Assembly (NCBI RefSeq): GCF_030063415.1
Contig: NZ_JASITA010000045.1
Location: 1-57,826 of the forward strand
DNA length: 57,826 nucleotides
Direction of reading: 5' to 3'
Source: Streptomyces sp. H27-C3
Lineage (GTDB): Bacteria; Actinomycetota; Actinomycetes; Streptomycetales; Streptomycetaceae
Part shown: one piece after another, positions 17,490 to 25,712 of the stretch
How the letters are laid out: each line of letters opens with the position of its first letter
Position numbering within the stretch: position 1 is the first letter of the stretch
Position numbers and translations under genes: made by a program
Notes under the pieces: generated by a model
Database searches by the model: none
Told to the model about the DNA's origin: nothing
Seen by the model: the letters and a program-made list of their open reading frames with translations, nothing else

Positions 17490-20400
17490 GTGGCGGAGCG
17501 CGGTGGTCAGGCGGCAGCAGATGGATTTCAGTACCAGTATCTCGTGACGCTGGAAGCGCTCCTCGATGCAGCGGAAGGCCGTATCTCTGGTGTCGGCGCA
17601 GCACTGATCGAACCCGCGGTCACACCAGATCAAGACTCGACCGACCCCGACGCAATCGACTTTGAGCTCGTGGACCACGACAACGCCACCTTGCATGCCG
17701 TACAGGTGAAATCGGGCGGCTCAGGCACGGAAATGTCGGCCCCCGACGCCTTCGGCATCCTCCTTCGAATGATCCGTGCACGACCCCGGGCGCAGTCGTA
17801 CAGACTGATCACGAATATGCGGCTCCATCCCAAGGCCATGCAGCTCAACCGGGCCTTAAGCACCGACGATCCGCACGAGCTTCGTGAGCAGCTTCAACGG
17901 TTGATGGAGCGCAGCCGCTGGCGTCAAGAGCCTGCGGCGATGAGCGACGAAGAGCTGGGCCTGCTCCACCGGGCACGAATCTCGGTCGATCCCCGGGAGC
18001 GGTATCAGTTGCGTGATCAGCTCCGGGAACGCATGCGACGTCTGCGCAACGAGCACCGCGACGGCCTCGGCCATGACTCTGCGGGCCGCCTCACGAACTA
18101 CCTGGCATTCGAAATCCACCGGCGCGCTTCAGGCGAGTTCCACGGGGTGTTCACCCTCACACAGTTCCGCGACGAGCTACTGACTCCAGGTCACCATCTC
18201 GCATATGAGCTCGGCGAGTTCGACTGGGGAATCATGGTGAGCGCGGTGCCTGCTCCCCCGGACATCCCCCGCCCGAACCTGATCGATCAGATCCGTACGG
18301 CGCTGACCGACGGTGGAGGGGAACGCTCGGTAAGCCTCTGCGCGGTGCTCGGCCCTTCCGGCATCGGCAAGACCAGTATCGCCGCCGGCTATGCCCACGA
18401 CCTGGCCGATGCCTACGACCACATCTTCTGGGTCAACGGCGAGAGCAGCGCGTCCCTGCGCGTTTCCTTTCAGTCCATTCATGACTGGCTGGTCTCCCGC
18501 GGGATCGACGGCGCTGATGCGGACGACAGTCGGCTCCGCGACAGAGTGCGTACATTGCTCGGCGCCTCGGCGCGACCCTGGCTCATGATTATCGACAATG
18601 TCGTTGACCGCCGTCTCGTGCAGCCCTGGATGCCGTCCAGCGGGCGTGGCGACATCCTCATCACCTCGACCAATCAGGTCAGTTGGGCAACTCACTCAGC
18701 CAGGGTTGCAGTACAGGTCATGACTGCCGATCAGGCGAGAGCACTGATCCGGATGCGTCTGGGCCAGCAGGGAAGTTGGGACGCGCGCAGCGAACGAAGT
18801 GCCGCTGCTCTCGCAGAGCGTCTCGAGTACTGGCCGCTGGCGATGGAGCTCGCCTGCGGCTATCTCGCCGGCTGCGAGTTGGGACTCAGCGAGTCGGACA
18901 CCTACCTCGAGCAGATCCGTGATCTGGCGTTTGATGACAGGTACTCCATCCCGCATGGATATCCCGAAACGCTGGTCGGCGCGATCCGGTTGGCACTACT
19001 GCGCCTGATGAACAAACAGGAGCTGCAGCCAGCTTCGGATGGCGCCGCGTACGCGCTCTTCCGGGCAGCCTACTTCGCTTCCCGGCAGATCCCGATCTGG
19101 CTGCTCTACTTCGCCACCCTGATGTCCATCGGCAATGCCGCCCGCGTGAGCCTTCGCCATCCAGCGGTCTTGGGTCCGTCAGTAAAGGTGCCCTTCACGG
19201 CCCACGAGATGCATCGCGCACTGCGTACCGAGTCGCTGGCCCAGCGCGATGAGCCTCTGTGCACGCTGCCTCAGGAGCAATGGTCGGCCGTTCACTGTGA
19301 GGGCGTCGACGACACCATCAGCGTCAACGAGATCGTGCAACACGTCATCCGCACACTGGTCGAATCCGGCGACGACGTGCCCGCCATCCTGAGCCAGGCC
19401 GCGTTCCACGCGCAGGGGTGGCTGGCGGCATTCATCGAGGCGAACGACGAGAAGCACCTCCTCGCTGTCTTGCCTCACGTCCAGAACCTCGCCAACCACG
19501 CAGAGCGGCTGGGCATCGCCACCGACATTCTGGCTGTCATGTGGGGCAACCTGGCTGGCGCATACGTCCTGCTGGGAGAGCTGGACGACGCCCGAGAGGC
19601 ACTTGAAAGCGAACTGGCGCACCTCCTCGCCCGCAAGGAGCCCGCTCCCTTGCTTGAACTCAAGACCCGCACCCAGCTCGCCGACGTACTGCGAAACATC
19701 GGAGAAGAGTCGGCAGTCTGGCTGAAGCACCTCTACCGCGCCCGAGACCTTGCCAGCCAACTCGCCGATTCCCGGCCCGAGGACGTCTCCCTCGTTGTAG
19801 GCAACTGCCTGACGATCCTCGCCGGTCACGCGGGCCGTGGGGTTGAGGCCCCGGCGATACAGGCCCTCTCAGACGATCTTGAGTCGTTGCAGGAGCGATT
19901 GCCAGGCACGTGGCGCACGAAGGTACAGCGCGAGATTCGCCAGATCAACTTGGCGTTGAGCAACGAGCACATGTCGGACGAGGAAGTTGAACTGCGCTGT
20001 CGAACACTCCTGGTGGACAAGAGCCTTGACCGCCCGCAGCGCCTCCAATTGACCGCGTTTCTGACCGAGGCCCTGACGTTTCAGCGTCGGTGGAGCGATG
20101 CCCTGGGCAATCTGCAGGCCATCCGCGAGTACATGGTCGAGTGGCCGTTGCACCCACAGTTGATGGCCAGGACCGTGCACAACGTCGGCTTGCGTGTTGG
20201 GCTGGCCGTGGCCTCCGGCGTGCCCGAGTGCCGCATTGCGTTGACTCTTCTGATCGGCGGCGCCGACGCATCGCCCGCCCCTGAGTGCCAGTCGCTTCTG
20301 TCCACCCTCATCAGCATGGTGGCGCATATGCCCGCGGGACACCTCAGCCTCGAGGCCGGGATGACGTGCATGCCATTCAAGATGCAGACGCTCCGTCTCC

Positions 20401-20564
20401 TCGAGGCCATGTGCGATCAGGACCACGAAAGGATTCGCACCGCCCACAGGGATCTCACGGAGCACGACTCGGCGGCCCTCACCCGGGATGACGAAATCGG
20501 TTGGCGGTCGCTGTCCGATGCCGTCATCGCGTCCGCTGTCAGTATGATGCTGCGCGGAGCTTGA
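17490..20564 (+). CDS. Cap4/DUF4297-like nuclease-STAND ATPase-repeat protein (NLR-like)
   Basis: This 1024-residue multidomain protein has the build of a bacterial NLR-type immune effector. The N-terminal domain starts ERGGQAAADGFQYQYL and has a PD-(D/E)xK-like pattern (D57, then Q72-V-K74 in AVQVKSG) of the DUF4297/Cap4 dsDNA endonuclease family. A STAND/NB-ARC ATPase follows with Walker A GPSGIGKTS at 288-296 and Walker B WLMIIDN around D369. The C-terminal half is helical with TPR-like units (LAGAYVLLGELDDAREAL) and is the likely sensor. The GTG at 17490 has GGAGG 6 bases upstream; the ATG at 17475 has no good site. It lies downstream of DISARM on the same strand but is separated by 729 bp. 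The target it senses cannot be read from sequence. Confidence 0.72.
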   Translation: MAERGGQAAADGFQYQYLVTLEALLDAAEGRISGVGAALIEPAVTPDQDSTDPDAIDFELVDHDNATLHAVQVKSGGSGTEMSAPDAFGILLRMIRARPRAQSYRLITNMRLHPKAMQLNRALSTDDPHELREQLQRLMERSRWRQEPAAMSDEELGLLHRARISVDPRERYQLRDQLRERMRRLRNEHRDGLGHDSAGRLTNYLAFEIHRRASGEFHGVFTLTQFRDELLTPGHHLAYELGEFDWGIMVSAVPAPPDIPRPNLIDQIRTALTDGGGERSVSLCAVLGPSGIGKTSIAAGYAHDLADAYDHIFWVNGESSASLRVSFQSIHDWLVSRGIDGADADDSRLRDRVRTLLGASARPWLMIIDNVVDRRLVQPWMPSSGRGDILITSTNQVSWATHSARVAVQVMTADQARALIRMRLGQQGSWDARSERSAAALAERLEYWPLAMELACGYLAGCELGLSESDTYLEQIRDLAFDDRYSIPHGYPETLVGAIRLALLRLMNKQELQPASDGAAYALFRAAYFASRQIPIWLLYFATLMSIGNAARVSLRHPAVLGPSVKVPFTAHEMHRALRTESLAQRDEPLCTLPQEQWSAVHCEGVDDTISVNEIVQHVIRTLVESGDDVPAILSQAAFHAQGWLAAFIEANDEKHLLAVLPHVQNLANHAERLGIATDILAVMWGNLAGAYVLLGELDDAREALESELAHLLARKEPAPLLELKTRTQLADVLRNIGEESAVWLKHLYRARDLASQLADSRPEDVSLVVGNCLTILAGHAGRGVEAPAIQALSDDLESLQERLPGTWRTKVQREIRQINLALSNEHMSDEEVELRCRTLLVDKSLDRPQRLQLTAFLTEALTFQRRWSDALGNLQAIREYMVEWPLHPQLMARTVHNVGLRVGLAVASGVPECRIALTLLIGGADASPAPECQSLLSTLISMVAHMPAGHLSLEAGMTCMPFKMQTLRLLEAMCDQDHERIRTAHRDLTEHDSAALTRDDEIGWRSLSDAVIASAVSMMLRGA

Positions 20565-20647
20565 GCTGCTCTCTGTAGGGTGATTGCCGCTGGGCCAGGA
20601 TTTGATTTCGCCTCCCTTCGATCCACGCCACTTGGCCCTCAAAAAGG

Positions 20648-20905
20648 ATGCAGACCTTGGAGATCAGACCCCGGAACCGCCGTGAACTCATCGGCGGCCA
20701 GCCAGCCGTCGACTTCCCGCCGATGCAGAACGGCATCGACGATCTCCTGAGCGCCACCACTTACCTCACCCACGGCGATCCGCCCGAGCCTCGGGACCTG
20801 AAGTACGCGATCCTGCACCTCCAGGCCGCCGTCGAAGTGCTCCTCAAGGCCCGCCTGCAACGCGAGCACTGGTCCCAATACGCTCAGCCAGCACCCGCAC
20901 CGTGA
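20648..20905 (+). pseudogene. Truncated HEPN-like ORF
   Basis: An 85-codon frame contains NGIDDLLSATTYL and a helix reading LKYAILHLQAAVEVLLKARLQ. This resembles the start of HEPN-fold or 'hypothetical helical' proteins common near defence genes. It changes character after REHWS (about 20876), where transposase-like debris on the other strand begins, so it looks cut off. AAAAAGG directly abuts the ATG, so initiation is doubtful. The family call is from recall and is tentative. Confidence 0.4.
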
Positions 20906-20936
20906 GCCAGTGGCCCGCACTATCGGATGAGCTTCC

Positions 20937-21065
20937 TTGCGCCGCCCCGTAGTTGCCGGGGCACTCCACTCCAACATGCCGAACAGCACCCCACCGACCG
21001 GCCCACTCGGCAAGTTGTCGATAACCACCCAGGGGGGCCAGAAAGCGGAGGAGCGTCTCTTCGAC
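20937..21065 (-). pseudogene. IS110-type transposase fragment
   Basis: A short minus-strand frame reads GGYRQLAEWAGRWG and VRHVGVECPGNYGAA. This matches the segment of IS110-family transposases with the catalytic Glu (compare the intact copy near 1340, AFGIEGTGSYGA). It is cut at both ends and is clearly a remnant, different in sequence from the element at 452-1793. Confidence 0.55.
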
Positions 21066-21084
21066 CCTACGATGCGAGCTGGGC

Positions 21085-21365
21085 CAAGCTTGCGGGCATG
21101 CCGCAGCAAGCAGACAGCGGATTCTGTCACGGGGGCCGTGCGGTGCGGAATCGTGCGAAGTCGGCTGGAGCGGTCGTGCAGGTCGTGCAGGTCGTGCAGG
21201 TCGGCCTCGCCCTCGGCCCGCCAGCGGTGGACCCACTTATGGGCGGTGGGCTGGCCACGATGTGCCCATCTCTGCGGCAAAGTGGGCGACCGGACGGCCC
21301 GCGAGGACTCGTTCGACCAGGATACGTCTGCCGTGAACGGTCAGCCGGGCATTACGGTGAGACAC
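21085..21365 (-). pseudogene. IS481-type transposase remnant, frameshifted
   Basis: From a GTG at 21365 the frame reads SHRNARLTVHGRRILVERVLAG, the N-terminus of actinobacterial IS481-type transposases. It shifts frame near 21258, then resumes as TAHKWVHRWRAEGEADL and RSSRLRTIPHRT, and ends at about KLGPARI. The catalytic DDE part is missing. A 9-bp tandem repeat at about 21171-21200 adds extra HDL units. Confidence 0.65.
21171..21205. repeat. 9-bp tandem repeat inside the IS481 remnant
   Basis: The unit GTGCAGGTC occurs three times in direct succession. On the minus strand it encodes repeated HDL where related transposases have one LHDRSSR segment. It looks like slippage expansion in a dead gene. 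Confidence 0.75.
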
Positions 21366-21467
21366 GAAGACCTCCAGTGCGGTGCAGTCCTAGACAGCTT
21401 CACCACACTGGAGGTCTTCGCCTTTGGTCAAGACTCCCATGTCAACAACGTTCGTAATCAATACACC

Positions 21468-21575
21468 TAGTGTCGCGTGTTTCTGTTCGCGTACCTCATG
21501 TGATTCCTCAACAGGCAGGCTGACCAGTGCCGTTGCATGCCGCAGACGTGACGTCAACGGAATCACGAGACACTA
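21468..21575. mobile_element. 104-bp MITE-like element with TA duplications
   Basis: The ends are imperfect inverted repeats: GTGTCGCGTGTTTCTGTTCG inward from 21470 and GTGTCTCGTGATTCCGTTGA inward from 21573 on the other strand (17 of the first 22 bases match). TA lies outside both ends (21468-21469 and 21574-21575), the target duplication of IS630/Tc1-mariner elements. The interior is too short for a transposase, so it would be mobilised in trans. Confidence 0.65.
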
Positions 21576-21652
21576 GCGGCTGGGGCAATATAAAGGGCCC
21601 TGTTTAACCGCGTGTTTCAACGTTACGAGGGGCCTCCACGCTGACCCTCCCT

Positions 21653-21871
21653 CTATTCAACACGCTGCGACTTCACCCACCGGTCAACCTCGCTGCGCCG
21701 ATAGCGCACCTTGGCGGTACGACCACGACCGAATTTGTACCGAGGGAGACCGAGCTGCGTCCCGTATTGGTAGAGCCAGGAAGTCGACACATCCAGATAG
21801 ACCGCCAGCTCCTTCACTCCCATGAACTGCGAAGCCGCTGACTCATCCGAACGACTTACTACCTGCGTCAC
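21653..21871 (-). CDS. Excisionase/AlpA-like HTH protein
   Basis: This 72-residue MerR-type winged-helix DNA-binding protein resembles excisionases of actinobacterial integrative elements. MGVKELAVYLDVSTSWLYQYG is followed by LPRYKFGRGRTAKVRYRRSEVDRWV, the classic 'helix-turn-helix domain' layout. The GTG at 21871 has GGAGG 4 bases upstream and overlaps the stop of the gene before it (GTGA). In intact elements an integrase gene lies just downstream; here the sequence runs into the MITE and transposase debris instead, so this is an orphan. Confidence 0.75.
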   Translation of the reverse strand: MTQVVSRSDESAASQFMGVKELAVYLDVSTSWLYQYGTQLGLPRYKFGRGRTAKVRYRRSEVDRWVKSQRVE

Positions 21872-22158
21872 GGTTCCTCCAAAACCACCTCGCCCGTCAA
21901 GGGGCGAAAATCGAACCACCGAGGTCTGACATCCGCGCGATCCCCTGGATCCTGAGACCAAGGATCGACGGCCACACTCATCCGCAGGACTCCACGAGCG
22001 GAGCCGTCCGCGAACTCCTCAATGGTCGCGACGATCGCCGGTTTGGCTAACCGGCGATCGTCGTCTATGTTGCGCGCCGCATCACGTACCCGACGTCTGC
22101 TCGGTCTCGCCGTCGGTGAGGGAAAGTAGCGAACCGTTGATGGATCGCCACTCCCCAT
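21868..22158 (-). CDS. Small hypothetical protein translationally coupled to the excisionase
   Basis: A frame of about 96 residues ends with TGA overlapping the excisionase GTG by 4 bases, which argues that it is real. It reads SRRRVRDAARNIDDDRRLAKPAIVATIEEF and later RWFDFRPLTGEVVLEEP. I do not recognise it; genes in this position in integrative plasmids are often replication or spread functions. No start has a good ribosome-binding site. The ATG at 22158 is a guess, and the frame stays open upstream to 22269. A perfect 13-bp-arm palindrome lies inside it (22029-22063). Confidence 0.45.
   Translation of the reverse strand: MGSGDPSTVRYFPSPTARPSRRRVRDAARNIDDDRRLAKPAIVATIEEFADGSARGVLRMSVAVDPWSQDPGDRADVRPRWFDFRPLTGEVVLEEP
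22029..22063. repeat. Perfect inverted repeat, 13-bp arms, 9-base loop
   Basis: CGACGATCGCCGG (22029-22041) is mirrored at 22051-22063 around TTTGGCTAA. It lies within the small gene upstream of the excisionase. It could be an operator, a regulatory hairpin or part of an attachment or origin region. Confidence 0.8.
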
Positions 22159-22374
22159 TAGTCCGGTAAGCGTCAACGGACCGGCAGCGGTCTCAGGCCA
22201 ACTAGGTCTGGCTCCAATACGGCGCGAGGTTCGTTGGCGAAACGGCTGCCTTCGCTGTCTAAGGACCAAATGCCCACGATCAGCTGCCGAGGAATCGCTG
22301 GTCTCAGCCTTGATGAGGTGAAGGGGCCGTCACAGGCACCGTGAACACGGCGCATACCTTCGCCGGCCGACAAT

Positions 22375-22409
22375 GAGCGCGGCCCCTGGCTCGCCCAGGG
22401 GCCGCGCTC
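22375..22409 (-). terminator. Strong hairpin terminator, 15-bp arms
   Basis: GAGCGCGGCCCCTGG at 22375-22389 pairs perfectly with 22395-22409 around CTCGC. It lies about 80 bp beyond the stop of the leftward GGCT-like gene. It lacks a T-run, as many Streptomyces terminators do. It separates the regulator operon from the excisionase region. Confidence 0.7.
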
Positions 22410-22487
22410 GGACAAGTCGTCGCGCTGCCGCACGGACAGCGTTCAGCTAGCGCTCGTCACGTTGCGCCCGGGCGTACGCCGCCCGGC

Positions 22488-22979
22488 TCACTGGCCAGCT
22501 TCGGCGATCAGCTTCGGGGCAATCCGCGCACACCGCTCGGCGTACGCCCCAAGGTGATGAGTCCGGAACTGCTCGACGTCCCAGTCCTCTTCGAGGACCT
22601 CGCCATCCGGCCAGATGTAGGCGAGCCCTCGCCCGCCGGAAGTCAGCGTCACCTCGCGCAGGTCGTAGCGGTCGTCCTCAAAGGCGTCGAGAATCGTCCA
22701 CTCTCTCCGGCTGAGGTCGGTGAACAGTACGCCGGGCGCCGCAGAGCCGGGCGCCGCTACGAGCCCCGGGTAGACGCGTCCCTCCAGGGACGCCGCGCGC
22801 CATCCGGGCGCGCTGGCCGACAGCTGTTGCGGTATCCGGCCGATCAGCGCTTCGAGGACGGCATCGAACTGGAGCGTCCCGTACGCGAACAGGGTCGCGG
22901 GATCCGGCGAAGGTCGGTCACGGCGGCCGGAAGTCGCCGTGACTGCGGAAGGCTGTGCAGTTGCTTGGTACATGATCAT
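22488..22979 (-). CDS. Gamma-glutamylcyclotransferase-like (AIG2/GGCT fold) protein
   Basis: This 163-residue protein has the GGCT-fold signature LFAYGTLQFDAVLEALIGR, then GVLFTDLSRREWTILDAFEDDRYDL with the conserved acidic region, and LAYIWPDGEVLEEDWD. Family members cleave gamma-glutamyl amines or peptides, or act in gamma-glutamylamine turnover; the substrate is unknown. The start is the ATG at 22979 (a second ATG is at 22973), 8 bp after the acetyltransferase stop, in an apparent operon. Confidence 0.75.
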   Translation of the reverse strand: MIMYQATAQPSAVTATSGRRDRPSPDPATLFAYGTLQFDAVLEALIGRIPQQLSASAPGWRAASLEGRVYPGLVAAPGSAAPGVLFTDLSRREWTILDAFEDDRYDLREVTLTSGGRGLAYIWPDGEVLEEDWDVEQFRTHHLGAYAERCARIAPKLIAEAGQ

Positions 22980-22987
22980 TCCGGTCG

Positions 22988-23542
22988 TCACGAGCTGGGC
23001 AGATACATGGCGTTGTAGGTCGGCGACTCCGGGGCGTGCTTGATTTCCCCCATCACCATGTACCCCCACCGCAGGTAGGCATCATGCGCTGGCTGATTGT
23101 CGACGATGCAAGTCAGCGCGGTGGCACTCTCCGCGCGTCCCGAGATCACGGTGTCATGGATCTTTCTACCGAGGCCCCGACTCTGGTACTCGGGGAGGAC
23201 CATCAGCTCTCGGAGCCAGAAGACCTGGCGGGCATTCGCGAGGGTCTGAAGCTGCACCGGCCTCCGGTCGCCGAGCGAGTTCCACCACGGTTTATCGGCG
23301 GGCAGCGTAGCGCCGTGCACGTACCCGATGATCTGCCCGTCCCGGCGCGCGGTCACCGTCTCGAAGCCCTCGTTGCCGAAGGCAGCCTCTAGCCGCTCCC
23401 GGAAGGAGTCGGCGGAGAAGAACGGGTCGCCGATGTACGGGGGCGTGTCGTACACCCGGGCGTACACCTCGACCAGCTCGTCAGCGATGGCCTTGACCGA
23501 CGCCCCGTCGTACCGCTGGTACTCCGCATCCACTGGTTGCAT
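22988..23542 (-). CDS. GNAT-family N-acetyltransferase
   Basis: This 184-residue acetyltransferase shows the acetyl-CoA loop VLPEYQSRGLGRKIHD, preceded by the beta-4 strand WLRELMV and followed by ALTCIVDNQPAHDAYLRWGY. The ATG at 23542 is preceded by AAAGGAGAG. It sits 16 bp after the HTH-TPR regulator gene and 8 bp before the GGCT-like gene. The substrate is unknown. Confidence 0.82.
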   Translation of the reverse strand: MQPVDAEYQRYDGASVKAIADELVEVYARVYDTPPYIGDPFFSADSFRERLEAAFGNEGFETVTARRDGQIIGYVHGATLPADKPWWNSLGDRRPVQLQTLANARQVFWLRELMVLPEYQSRGLGRKIHDTVISGRAESATALTCIVDNQPAHDAYLRWGYMVMGEIKHAPESPTYNAMYLPSS

Positions 23543-23558
23543 CTCTCCTTTTGCCGAA

Positions 23559-24884
23559 TCACGCGACGACTGCGCGGATCTCTTCAAGCAGGTCCCCTAC
23601 CCCGCGGGCGCGGTGATGAGGGGCCAGTCCATCGTGGACGATCTTCAACTGCTGGACTGCCCGAGCGGAAGACATGCCCGCAGTCCGGATCAGCCCCATG
23701 GCCTTGCTCGCAGCATCGATGCTGTGGTCGATGTCCCCTGCGCCGATGGCCGCGGTCGCTAGCCGGCCGAGACACATCCCTCTGTTGCGGGTGTGCGCCA
23801 CGTCCTGCAACTTCTCCGAGTGCGCCAAGAGCTGCTGGGCGCGAGCAGTCTGGCCGAGATCAAGTCGGCACATGCCCTCCAGGCACACCAGTTCGGCCTG
23901 GTTGAGGAACGTTGTCCAATCAGGATCACGGTCGTCCGCCCCGCGTTCCCATTCCCTCCAGGCCCGCTTGATCGCGGACTCGCAGTTGAAGGCGTCGCCG
24001 ACCCGCGCGTGCCCCTGCGCCTCACGGATAGCCAAGAGTGCCGTGACACGCGTCGGTGCGAGCCACATACCGGCGTGTGTCTGCGCAAGTCGGGCGAAGC
24101 GGATCGCCTCCCGCCCTTTGTTCAGGTCCACGGCCTGGCGAGCCATGTTGCTCAGCGTCCGACTGGAGAGCACATCGTCGCCTGTCAACATCGCGGCGTT
24201 CAGGGCCTCGGAGAAGTACTGCCGAGCCTGGGCGTGGAGCCCGGCGTCGTAGGAAAACCAGCCGAGGCTAGTAGTGAACTTTCCTGCGAGAGCGTGCAGT
24301 TGCTGGCCCAGTTGCTCGTCGTAGATACCACGGTCGATCATGTGGTGCACCCACAGCAGGTGAGCACGCGTCGGTCGCCAGAGTCTGTTGCCACCGAACT
24401 GCTGGTCCTGCGCGTCCATGTCGTCCGCAGCGTCGCGGAGAAGATCGACCTCGTCCTCGGCGATCTTCCAGTCCGCAGAGCTGGCCACATCTGTCGTCGT
24501 CTGAGCCAGCCACGGCGGCGGTTCCTGGTCGCCGCCGGCGAAAAGCGGGATCGCGGCAGCCGACTGCCCGATGAATGGAACCGGCGTCACGACAGGCACA
24601 GCGGAAGTGTCAGGAGGCTCGTCCTCAGCACCCGGGCGGAGCCCCAGCTCCTCAACTGGCCGCCGGAAGTACAGCTCAAGGACCACCCGTGTATCGGGGT
24701 GCGGGTATGGGCGCCGCTTCGTCTCGCTCTCCCACTTCGACATCTGGCGGACGGTGAAGGTCGGGCACTTCGAGACCCGCTTTTCGGCAGCAAGCCGTCC
24801 CGCCAGGGAGTTGAGCTCGTCAACCGCCTTCGCCTGGGTCCGGTTGCGGCTCTCGCGAAGCGCTCTCATCGGGCTGCGGCTCAC
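23559..24884 (-). CDS. HTH regulator with C-terminal TPR-like repeats
   Basis: This 441-residue protein has an N-terminal DNA-binding-like segment (FTVRQMSKWESETKRRPYPHPDTRVVLE) and a long helical TPR-like region (YFSEALNAAMLTGDDVLSSRTLSNMARQAVDL and later repeats). The layout is that of the large Streptomyces family of pleiotropic HTH-TPR regulators. It heads a leftward operon with the GNAT and GGCT-like genes and is divergent from the gene at 25131. Confidence 0.78.
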   Translation of the reverse strand: MSRSPMRALRESRNRTQAKAVDELNSLAGRLAAEKRVSKCPTFTVRQMSKWESETKRRPYPHPDTRVVLELYFRRPVEELGLRPGAEDEPPDTSAVPVVTPVPFIGQSAAAIPLFAGGDQEPPPWLAQTTTDVASSADWKIAEDEVDLLRDAADDMDAQDQQFGGNRLWRPTRAHLLWVHHMIDRGIYDEQLGQQLHALAGKFTTSLGWFSYDAGLHAQARQYFSEALNAAMLTGDDVLSSRTLSNMARQAVDLNKGREAIRFARLAQTHAGMWLAPTRVTALLAIREAQGHARVGDAFNCESAIKRAWREWERGADDRDPDWTTFLNQAELVCLEGMCRLDLGQTARAQQLLAHSEKLQDVAHTRNRGMCLGRLATAAIGAGDIDHSIDAASKAMGLIRTAGMSSARAVQQLKIVHDGLAPHHRARGVGDLLEEIRAVVA

Positions 24885-25082
24885 CGGATACCCCCTTTAC
24901 CGAGTGGTGTCAGTTCACCGTAGCGGGCATCTCGCGGGCTGCGTGAGGCGTCGTCAGCGAAAGCGCTGGTGAGGCGGAAATGGGAGCGAAAAGGGCGGGA
25001 GAAGGGCGGGTAGAAGGCGATCAAGGTTCCGGCGAAAGGACCTGTTCACTACACCGTCCCTCCGATGCACTAGGTGACATCA

Positions 25083-25097
25083 AACGCACTGTGCGTT
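25083..25097. promoter_or_regulatory. Possible operator upstream of the 25131 gene
   Basis: AACGCA-CTG-TGCGTT is a perfect 6-bp inverted repeat about 35 bp before the start at 25131, in the 246-bp divergent spacer with the HTH-TPR regulator. Position suggests a regulator-binding site, but this is inferred only from symmetry. Confidence 0.35.
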
Positions 25098-25130
25098 CTT
25101 AAGAATCGGATGCTGACCTGGGAGGGGCTC

Positions 25131-25712
25131 ATGGACACCTGCACCGTGACGGGCGAGCCCGAGCGCCTGTCCGCGTGGTTCGCCGCGGCCACTCCCTCGC
25201 CGGCGGAATCCATGAACGCCTGGCTCCGTACACCCGACTTCCCCCGGCGGCTGCCGACCGGCATCAATTTCGATGTCGTACTCGCACCCCTCACCCTCAT
25301 TGAGCTGGCGTACGACATCCTGCGCCGGTACGAACAGACCGTCGGACCGGCTGTCCGCTTCACGAACCTGACCACGGCGGCCGTCCTCGTGCCGCCCGGC
25401 ACTGCAGCCCGCTGGGGCAGTTTGGTCGCCGGGGCGTCCTGGTACGACGCCGTTCCGACGTGCCTGGGGACCGGCCACGCAGTGCGTATCCCCGGACTCG
25501 CGCCATCGGCACCGGGCGTACCGGTGGCGTGGCTGGAGGCACCCAGCGCCGAGTCGGTGGTGGGCGACGCCCCCCTGCTCACCGCTCCGGTGCAGTTGGT
25601 CCGCTGCCTTGCCGAAGCACGTTCCCTCCTCACCCCCGACGACGAGCGGAGCCCCCTCAGCAGGGCGGTATCCGCGGTCCGGGCGGTCCTCCGATCCCCC
25701 CAGAGGACGTGA
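25131..25712 (+). CDS. Prim-pol-like hypothetical protein
   Basis: This 193-residue protein has segments FPRRLPTGINFDVVLAPL, AVLVPPGTAARWGSL and LGTGHAVRIPGLAP. They resemble the N-terminal half of Streptomyces 'bifunctional primase/polymerase-like' proteins, but I see no convincing catalytic Asp pair, so it is probably not an active primase. The ATG at 25131 has GGAGG upstream. It overlaps the next gene as ATGA, so the two are translationally coupled. Confidence 0.5.
   Translation: MDTCTVTGEPERLSAWFAAATPSPAESMNAWLRTPDFPRRLPTGINFDVVLAPLTLIELAYDILRRYEQTVGPAVRFTNLTTAAVLVPPGTAARWGSLVAGASWYDAVPTCLGTGHAVRIPGLAPSAPGVPVAWLEAPSAESVVGDAPLLTAPVQLVRCLAEARSLLTPDDERSPLSRAVSAVRAVLRSPQRT

Noticed and set aside
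20570..22480. tRNA-type attachment site for the decayed element
   Set aside because: I looked for a tRNA 3' end or matching direct repeats near the excisionase and found none.
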